This document shows positions 42,962 to 50,051 of a stretch of DNA of 50,051 nt, piece by piece. Under the pieces are notes generated by a model. The model searched no databases. It saw only the letters and a list, made by a program, of their open reading frames with translations, and was not told where the DNA came from. How positions within the stretch are numbered: the first letter of the stretch is position 1; each line of letters begins with the position of its first letter. The stretch is from Fragilaria radians (lineage: Eukaryota > Bacillariophyta > Fragilariophyceae > Fragilariales > Fragilariaceae): the NCBI GenBank assembly GCA_900642245.1, contig CAAAJI010000312.1, positions 1 through 50,051 of the forward strand, given 5' to 3'. The position numbers were made by a program, and so were the translations under genes.

Positions 42962-44000
42962 TTACAGCTCTTCCTTCATCTCCACAATGACGAAGTTAGG
43001 ACTAGGTATTTTTTGAAACCAATTAAAATCCTTAGTTTCGCAGAGATATTTATCGCCAGGTGATGCATGAAATATGACACCAGTGGAATCTTCCAAAATT
43101 GGACCCGAACTTGGAGTTACGTGGCATGATAAATCTTTGGTTTCATGTATTCGAAGTTGATGACAATTACAGTAAAGCTCAGATGACAAACATGATGTGA
43201 CATGGACTGCACCTTCAATGCGATTAGAGCAGATAACATGACATTCGTTTAGCTGAATCATATGCAATAGCTGATAATTCCCATGTCTGTCATATCGAGA
43301 GGGTTGATATTAATACTCGTGAGTCAGGTTGAGGAAACTACTACTCATTCAATCGATCTTACATGGAAATACTGCACCGAAAGAGGTTTGATAAGACTAA
43401 AGAAGCGGATGTATCAAGGTCCAGCTTCATACAGCTCGAGGTGCCACTTTGGTAATTGACATTGAAAGTACCGTCGTCATTTTCAAAAATAGTAGCATGA
43501 CTCAAGTTATGTATAATCCTTCCTTGAGTAACAATCTTATCAGGGATCTTTACGATATTCTCATTAATCTCGCTTTCGACTTCTCTAGCATTAGATATCT
43601 TATCGTTCCATGCAGCTCGATACCTGGTAAAGACGAATCGAGTCGGAGGGCACACAATATCCCGAACACTCTGAAGCAGATGATTGCAAGACGAAATTTC
43701 GTTATGTAATATTCTAAGATCAGCAACAGGCAGGTCGAAGTTGGTCAATGTATCCTTCTGCAACGACTTCAAATCTACATGGAGGTTCTCCAATTTCCGC
43801 ATAGCAAGTTGTCGCTCAGACGACGTTTTGCACTCATGCCCAAGCTTTTCTACTTTTTCCTTCCATAATGCCACCTTCCCACGAAAGTCCCTCCAAAAAT
43901 CGTGCAAATTATTTCCCTTATCATGTTTTCGTATTAAAGCCAGCCTTTGCTCTTGATTGTGAAGGAAGCGTTTTTCCGGATCCATTACGATTTCTTGCAT
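42962..44000 (-). CDS. TBCC: Tubulin-folding cofactor C, two exons
   Basis: This encodes 320 residues. Exon 1 is 44000-43363 and exon 2 is 43286-42962. The 76-bp intron (GTAAGA donor, ATGACAG acceptor) joins in frame as CSISIHGNYQLLHMIQ; a nearer AG would bring a stop. The N-terminal half is charged and helical, fitting the spectrin-like domain of cofactor C. The C-terminal half is the beta-helix C-CAP/cofactor C domain: LHMIQLNECHVIC, IEGAVHVTSC, CHQLRIHETKDLSCHV, GPILEDSTGVIF and DFNWFQKIPSPNF. Arg258 in HQLRIH matches the catalytic arginine by which TBCC triggers GTP hydrolysis on beta-tubulin in the cofactor complex, the last step of tubulin heterodimer assembly. It is cytosolic. The frame opens at TTG 44015; the first ATG is 44000, with another five codons on. 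Confidence 0.9.
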
Positions 44001-44715
44001 GTCAACAAGATTCAAGCAAAGTCTACATATCCTGAAACCCTATTCTGTTTGAAGTTTGACATATACTGTGTGAGTATTACATTGAATCTCTAATGTAACA
44101 AGGACATTCAATCGAAGTTGACAAAGAGCAAAATGATTGGGATTACATCTAATCGTTAATTTGAGACATCCCTTCGATTTCTAGGGTATCAATCATCAAA
44201 CGGATTCATCAATAGAATATCTAACATCAATTTTGACGAAAATGACCCTTCAGGTTGCTGGGCTTTTATGGGTGTCCAAATATTTAAGGAAAGCTAACTT
44301 CCTCCTGTTAGAATCTGGATTTGGCTAGCACAAAAGATCACCTTTTCTCTTGTGGTAATTTGGTACGAGAACTTTTTCACAGATGGGCCTTGAGCTCGTA
44401 ATTTAACCAACACTTTTGTTCTGTGATGTTCAAAGGTCCCTCTAACTTATTGTGAGTATAGAATATTTAGTCAAGGCATGATGGCTATCATGTGCACTTT
44501 GCTATTTAAAGACATCAGTGCTATGGGGTTGAGTCATTTCAGTGATTGCTTGCTTCAAATACCGGCAGATTTGTAACTTTTTCACCACCACATTAAGTCA
44601 TTTACCTTAATTATCCGTACTACACATGTCATCTTAATCTAGTTGCCATTAATGCCACTGCAAATGAGTGAACAGACTGTTATTGCATTATTTAGTAGTT
44701 AAAAAAGGCTGAACT
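44001..44715. other. Intergenic, nothing recognised
   Basis: About 715 bp of AT-rich sequence between two minus-strand genes, with no coding or RNA feature seen. The cofactor C promoter should lie at the left side. Confidence 0.5.
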
Positions 44716-45345
44716 TTAATCTGAAGGACTAGTGAGACGGAATCCACAACCTGGTCTGCTGTTCTCATTGATTGTAAACCTCTCTGAAATACAGTATGGT
44801 GTGTAAGGCTCCGTACCATCGCGCATTATTACAATTCTAAAGCAACGATTCACTTCCTTCCTATCGCTGTTATAATTCGCAGATAGAGGCCATTTTTGTC
44901 CATCCTTGTTGTAGCTCGGAAGTTGATCGAATACTACTTTTCCTGATGAGCGAGCGGCAGAGCACTTCGATGGTGTCTTTGGGGGTGCACCGCACATCCA
45001 CTGCCAAAGATCGGCCTTACGAAATGAGGTGATGTAACAAGGATAAATTCCAACTCGATCGCGGATTCGGGCTGGTTCACTTGGAGATTGAAGAGAGTAG
45101 TCAAAAGTCACAGTGATTGGATCACCGCAATTGTAGACTTCCTTGTCCGTTGTGGCACAAATACTTCTCGTGGGTGCCGGAGTACGACGAGCCGTTGGGA
45201 CTGGAGTGCGACGAATAGTCGGGACCGGAGTACGACGAGACGTTGGGAGCGGAGCACCGCCTTGGACTCGCCTCTCAGAATTCTCATCGGCGTATCCGAC
45301 GGATACTTTCAACAGAAAAAATCCCATTAGCTGAATGATTCTCAT
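44716..45345 (-). CDS. Secreted protein with RRTPVPT repeats and a Cys-containing domain
   Basis: This 209-residue protein starts at ATG 45345 (the frame opens at a TTG at 45411). It has a signal peptide (MRIIQLMGFFLLKVSVGYA, likely cleaved before DENS), then a short linker of Arg/Thr/Pro repeats (three RRTPxPT units, about 36-60), then a domain of about 145 residues with VTFDYS, DRVGIYPCYI, LWQWMCGAPP and a run of further Cys residues. I recall this GIYPC-type domain as common in diatom secreted proteins, but no function is assigned to it that I can name. The Pro/Thr spacer resembles O-glycosylated linkers of cell-wall or extracellular proteins. It lies just beside a Copia element start. Confidence 0.72.
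   Translation of the reverse strand: MRIIQLMGFFLLKVSVGYADENSERRVQGGAPLPTSRRTPVPTIRRTPVPTARRTPAPTRSICATTDKEVYNCGDPITVTFDYSLQSPSEPARIRDRVGIYPCYITSFRKADLWQWMCGAPPKTPSKCSAARSSGKVVFDQLPSYNKDGQKWPLSANYNSDRKEVNRCFRIVIMRDGTEPYTPYCISERFTINENSRPGCGFRLTSPSD
45172..45252. repeat. In-frame 24-27-bp repeat coding RRTPVPT
   Basis: Three to four near-identical units (plus strand GGAGT.CGACGA..CGTTGGGA or similar) lie inside the secreted protein gene and encode its Arg-Thr-Pro spacer. The unit length is a multiple of three, so copy number can vary without breaking the frame. Confidence 0.8.
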
Positions 45346-45374
45346 CTTGAACAAGAATAAATTAAGATGGTCAC

Positions 45375-45663
45375 TGTTGGGAAACAATAATGATATCACA
45401 CGACTGGACAAAATCTTAACGCACGAAAATGAGAACCCAACGGATGAGATTCCAACCGACGGTTGGACAATCGTTCAGAAACGAAGAAATAAGAAGGTAG
45501 ACAGCCCATACATTTTTAATTATCTGGGTTAACCATTGCGTGTTACTCGCTCACAGAGCATTGACTTACCTTTAGAGACTGATTTGATTGATTGTCACTA
45601 CATAGACCTTTCTTGCTCACAACGTAGCTTCAACATAATTAAAAATTTAACTTTGGACAAACA
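45375..45663 (+). other. Possible 5' LTR and leader of the Copia element
   Basis: TGTTGGGAAACA at 45375 resembles the start of many Copia LTRs (TGTTGG...). The interval up to the gag ATG (45664) would hold the LTR and primer-binding site, with candidate CA ends near 45603 and 45635. The 3' LTR is outside the window, so neither end can be confirmed. An open frame (45335-45532, with GWTIVQKRRNKK) overlaps the region; its meaning is unclear. Confidence 0.3.
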
Positions 45664-47036
45664 ATGTCAAACCACGTAACTCCTGATCCTATGAAAAGCA
45701 ATGGATTGGCTTGCCCACCATTTGGTGGAAACCAAACCAACACCCCATCAGGCAATCAATCAGGCAGTATCCCACGTAAGCAATTCCGGAAAACAACGAA
45801 TACTCGTTTCGAAGGTCGCACCGAGGAGCTGCGTGGCCTTATCTATGATTATGGTGTGACCCGCCAGGCTGATATGTGGACCACCACCACTAAGGAAATT
45901 GGTGAATATGTATTCTGAACTTTGAAGTATGGAAGTGACACTGTGACTGCAATACGGGAACTTTCTGAACCTGTGCTGGAAGAGCCTCCTGAACCAGAGC
46001 CCATTCCCCCAGCAACAACCATCACAAAGGCTCAATCAATTCGCTACGATGAGCGTATCAAGGAATTCATCCACCGTAAATCACAGCTCCAACAGAATAT
46101 CAGAACAGTGTATGCCATTATCTGGGACAGTGTTCAGATGCTCTCAGAGCCAAGTTAGAATCACTTCCAGACTATGCCAACCTGAGCAAGGAGTCCAATG
46201 GAATTAAAATTTTGAAAGCCATACAAGGAATTGTATACAAATTTGAGAATAAACGATACATCTTTCATGCCCTACATGATGCCATGATGGCATTTTATCT
46301 ATTCCGACAGCAACCTGAGATGACTGCACAACAGTACTATGAGCGTTTTCGTAGCATAGTTGATGTGGCTGAGCACTGTGGTGGAACCATTGGTGGTGAT
46401 CACGGTCTGATTGAGCATATGTTGGAAAAAGAAAACCTTTCTGTCAAAACAGCAAATGTTGAGCAGCTGTTCAAGGCCAAGACCCAAGCCACAGAGCAAT
46501 ATCTAGCTGTTACATTCATCCTCAGGGCTGACCGAGTCCGTTATGGTAGTCTAATCAGGGATGTTGAAAATCAATACCTTCAAGGTACCAACAACTATCC
46601 CTCCACTGTCACTGATGCATACAACCTGCTCACAAACTGGAAGCCTAACCCCAAAGATGTGCCATTACGCATCACCAGTAGCTTGGCCTTTGCAAACATT
46701 GGTAATGTTGGATCAAACGGTAGAAAACAGCAAGAACAAAAAGATAAGTCTGGGAACATTTGCTATGATTGCCAGGACTATGGTCACTAGGCCCACGAAT
46801 GCCCTAATGGAGCTAAGAATAAATCAAACAATTCTCCTACAATCAAAACCAATGAAGGGACCAATACCAATGGATCAGGTACCCAACTCTTGACACAGGG
46901 GGAGAATGCCACCAACCAGGATATTTTCTGCCAGTATAATAAAGACCAAACTCACTTTCAATTCTTCCAACATGGTATTGAACATTGTTATAACACAGGA
47001 GTCACCCTCAATCAGTCAATTAACACCATTGTACCA
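45664..47036 (+). pseudogene. Copia gag with CCHC knuckle, broken
   Basis: Starts ATG 45664. RFEGRTEELRGLIYDYGV and RQADMWTTTTKEIGEYV are the typical opening of CoDi-type gag proteins. TGA at 45916 interrupts; the frame continues to 46158. A one-base loss near 46128 shifts reading to the frame of 46212-46790, where ALHDAMMAFYLFRQQPEM and YYERFRSIVDVAEHCGG follow. The zinc knuckle CYDCQDYGH-stop-AHEC (CX2CX4HX4C) is split by TAG 46788 itself. Confidence 0.88.
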
Positions 47037-48640
47037 TGACATTGGATTCTAATTGACAGTCAATCAACAATTGATGTCTTTAGCAACCCTTCCCTTCTTA
47101 CAAACATTCGGAAACAACAATTTAGTATGAATATATACTGCAATGCAGGTGTAACCACAACAGATCAAGTAGGAGACCTCCCTGGCTATGGTACAGTATG
47201 GTTCCATGCACAGGGAATTGCTAATATTTTATCCCTTGCTAGGGTGAAAGACAAGTATAATGTGTCATATTGCAGCAGTAGTGATAATGCCTTTGTGGTC
47301 ACCAAACCAGATGGGACCATATTCAGATTTGTGCAATCAAAAACAGGGTTATATTACCATGACACCCTGGCTCATACTTCAGCTGCTACATTCTTCACAA
47401 CTGCAACCACAGCTATGTTTACAGTCACTGACCCCAAGCCTGAATGTAGTGCCCTCACTCTGGTCAATACAGTAGCAGAGAATGCAGAGCGGTATTCAAA
47501 AGATGACTATTCAAGGGCTGTTGCTGCCCATCAACTCCAGCACATACTTGGTTTCCCAAGTACTTGGACTTATATTGAAATAGTACAGTCAGGATTCATC
47601 CCAATTGTCCAATTACCCAAGCTGACATCCTGGCTGCAGAGGATATCTTTGGCCCTGACATCACAATACTTAAAGGTAAGACTACACGTCAACAACCAGC
47701 TAAGGTTGATGCAAGGCTTATTTCTATCCCACATGAGATTCTTGCCCAATACCAAGATGTGACAGTGGCATGCGATGTCATGCACGTCAATGAAATACCA
47801 TTCCTGATCACAATATCAAGACACCTACACTTCATTACAGTGGAAGCCATAGCCAACAAGTCTACTAGGACCATCTCCAATGTTATAGCCCGGATTCAAA
47901 ACTTATATAGAACCCGTGGCCTTTGGATAGTTCAAGCCCTCATGGACGGGGACTTTGAGGCCAGCCGTGGACCACTGGCCACCCTAGGTATTACACTCAA
48001 CATTGTTAGTCGTAATGAACATGTCCCTGAAGTTGAGCGTGCCATTCGGACTGTGAAAGAACGTTGCCGGTGCATTTTTCATAGTGTCCCTTTCCCCCGA
48101 TTTCCCCGTCGTCTCATTATTGATGAAATGGTTTCAACTGCTGTATTTTGGCTTAATGCATTTCCTCAACCAAATGGGATCTCCCATAGGTACAGTCCAC
48201 GAACCATTGCCACTGGTCAACATATTGACTACAATTGTCATTGTGCTCTGGAATTTGGATCATATGTACAAGTTCATGAAGAACATGATAACTCTTTAGC
48301 TGCCCGCACTACTGGTGCATTGGCCATACAACCAACTGGTAATTCCCAAGGTGGCTACCTGTTCTATAGCCTTAGCACTGGCCGAATCCTCAATCGATAT
48401 CAATGGACACCACTCCCTATGCCACAGGAAGTCATTCAACAAATTGCCCTTGCTTGTAAACAAGATCAATCACCCACTGGGATTAACTTTTCAGATTGTA
48501 CTCTTAATCCATTTTATATCCCTGATCCTGATGATGACCCTCTGAATTTACACCATCTCTATGAAGGTGACTTTGAAGATTTCCAAGCACATCAGAATGA
48601 ATTAATTGATGATCAGGCAACACAATTGATGATGCCATGA
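47037..48640 (+). pseudogene. Copia protease and integrase, broken
   Basis: After TGA 47037, HWILIDSQSTIDVFSNPSLL is the aspartic protease with active-site DSQST. Downstream, TGLYYHDT and similar lead to the integrase zinc region. A one-base loss near 47605 shifts the frame. The integrase core then reads VACDVMHVNEIPF (first Asp), QALMDGDFEASRGP (second Asp) and EHVPEVERAIRTVKERCR (Glu), giving the D-D-E catalytic triad. Reading ends at TGA 48638 and resumes in another frame. Confidence 0.88.
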
Positions 48641-48953
48641 ATCACCAGGATCCAATAAATGATCCCACTGATGATACAACTGCTAATCCAGTTGTATCCC
48701 CTACCAACAATCCAACAGATGATTCATTTGATGATCATTCTATTGTTAACACAACAGACATTATGAGCCCAATTGTTGAAGATCCAACAGCTGCTCCATC
48801 TGAAACTCAGGAACCCTGTGAAGACTTAACAGACGGTCAACGCCATGTCCCACTTGTACAGTTGGGCGCTAAAGATGATGACAATCAAGAATTAAATGAT
48901 AACTGTCACAGCCGCAGACTGTTGTTGTCACTGAAACAGATGAGTATAACAGG

Positions 48954-50051
48954 GTGGAAAATGATGCAGCTATAGAGTGTGCTCATTTACAGGAGCAACT
49001 TCGACAACACATGGATGAAATGTATGGCGCACGTACTGGAAGGTACAACCTGCGCTCCTGTCAGCCACGAGACTATGGCCACCTTCACACCACTCTGGCA
49101 GCCATTGCCATGACTCAATACACAATGAATAAAGGAATCAAACTATTCAAAGATTCAGGGATAGATGCAATATCAAAGGAACTTGAGCAATTGCATGTCC
49201 GGCAGGTACTTCAACCCAAAAAAGTTACTGAGCTCACTGAGACGCAGAGAAGAGATGCCCTACAATATTTGATGTTCCTCAAAGAGAAGAGGGATGGCAA
49301 GATAAAAGCAAGAGGATGTACAGATGGGCGAAAGCAGCAACAACACATCACAAAAGAGGAGGCAACTGCTCCAACAGTTGCCATAGAGTCAGCTTTCCTC
49401 ACCAGTTGCATTGATGCAATGGAGGGCCGGGATGCGGCAACCGTCCCCGGTGCCTTCATGCATGCTGATATGGATCAACTTGTCCACATGAAATTAGAAG
49501 GGAAAATGGCAGAGCTTCTTGTTAAGATTGACCCCAAACTATACCAACAGCACATAATGATGGAAGGCAACAAACCAGTGCTATATGTAGAACTACAAAA
49601 GGCACTGTATGGAACTCTCCGTGCAGCATTACTGTTCTGGAGAATGCTAACTAAACAACTGGAGGAATGGGGTTTTGAAGTTAACCCTTATGATTGGTGT
49701 GTGGCAAATAAGATCATAGAAGGGTCACAATGTACTGTGATTTGGCACGTTGATGACCTCAAAATATCTCATGTCAATGCAGGAGTGATAATTGATGTTA
49801 TCAAGCAGCTTAATCTTGTATATGGCAAAGAAGCTCTACTTACTGTAAACAGAGGTAAAGTACATGAATATCTTGGCATGACACTGGACTTCTCCAATCA
49901 AGGTAAAGTGGTAGTAACGATGAAGGATTATGTCATCAATATGCTAAAGGAGCTACCTCAAGATATGGAGGGGATTGCTGCAACACCAGCTGCTGAGCAT
50001 TTATTTGATGTTGATATATCAAAAAATTACCATTAAGTGAAGACCAGTCAA
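48954..50051 (+). pseudogene. Copia reverse transcriptase, broken and cut by window end
   Basis: This is the reverse transcriptase domain in one long frame up to 50036. Recognisable blocks are KARGCTDGRKQQQHITKEEA, GAFMHADMDQLVHMKLEG, ELQKALYGTLRAALLFW and the catalytic box VIWHVDDLKISHV. The first catalytic Asp is in FMHADMD. Near 50020 the frame slips: another frame continues as KLPLSEDQS to the window end, as expected before the RNase H part. The linker 48637-48975, rich in Asp, Pro and Thr, lies in a different frame. Confidence 0.9.

Larger units (their letters stand above)
45664..50051 (+). mobile_element. Copia-type (CoDi-like) LTR retrotransposon, decayed, cut by window end
   Basis: In one direction and in the proper order it holds gag, a CCHC knuckle, protease, integrase and reverse transcriptase, which is the Copia order (integrase before RT). 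The protein sequence is still easy to read, so the element is fairly young. It carries at least three in-frame stops (45916 TGA, 46788 TAG, 47037 TGA) and several frameshifts (near 46128, 47605, 48640, 48950 and 50020), so this copy cannot make a full polyprotein. The RNase H end and 3' LTR lie beyond the window. Confidence 0.92.

Noticed and set aside
45335..45532. Small plus-strand gene with GWTIVQKRRNKK
   Set aside because: It overlaps the candidate LTR and the 5' side of the secreted gene; no independent support for a gene.
46788..46790. Programmed stop read-through between gag and pol of the Copia element
   Set aside because: The TAG sits inside the CCHC knuckle and is accompanied by other stops and several frameshifts, so decay is the better explanation.
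1..50051. CRISPR arrays, bacterial operons, rRNA or tRNA genes
   Set aside because: No regularly spaced short repeats, no ribosome-binding-site pattern, and no tRNA arms or rRNA segments were seen by eye; a covariance-model scan was not possible.

Overview
This is a nuclear DNA window from a eukaryotic alga, most likely a diatom. The genes are A+T-rich, widely spaced and carry few, short introns (about 72-137 bp, GT...AG). Two predicted presequences look like diatom plastid-import signals. The right end is a Copia-type retrotransposon of the CoDi kind, which I know mainly from diatoms. The species cannot be named from this window. A 20-N gap shows that it comes from a draft scaffold.

Layout. 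1-3.1 kb holds no gene but three repeat families with second copies elsewhere in the window. 3.1-10.1 kb holds a protein kinase, a class II CPD photolyase, a DHRS1-like short-chain dehydrogenase with an in-frame TAG, and a 2-oxoglutarate/Fe(II) oxygenase. 10.1-19.1 kb holds the splicing factor Cwc24/RNF113, a large pentatricopeptide-repeat protein and a Qa-SNARE with no visible membrane anchor. 20.8-26.9 kb holds a membrane RING protein, a divergent pair (ThiE/TenI-like and formiminotransferase-like) that appears twice around the assembly gap, and a DUF501 protein. 30.1-31.0 kb holds isopentenyl diphosphate isomerase. 33.9-37.1 kb holds two more members of the membrane RING family. From there to the end, decayed retroelements dominate, interrupted by tubulin cofactor C and a secreted repeat protein. 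The CoDi-type element runs off the window at about 45.7-50.05 kb.

The genes are mostly unrelated housekeeping functions: DNA repair, splicing, organelle RNA, membrane traffic, thiamine and one-carbon metabolism, isoprenoids and tubulin folding. I see no operon-like pathway. The most notable signals are the duplicated divergent pair at the gap (probably two haplotypes left side by side), a three-member RING-H2 membrane family with one intronless member that has lost a zinc ligand, the anchorless SNARE, the TAG in the DHRS1-like gene, and a Cwc24 whose RING lacks one zinc ligand.

Intron positions, start codons and exon joins were read by eye from splice consensus, frame and homology. They have not been checked against transcripts.
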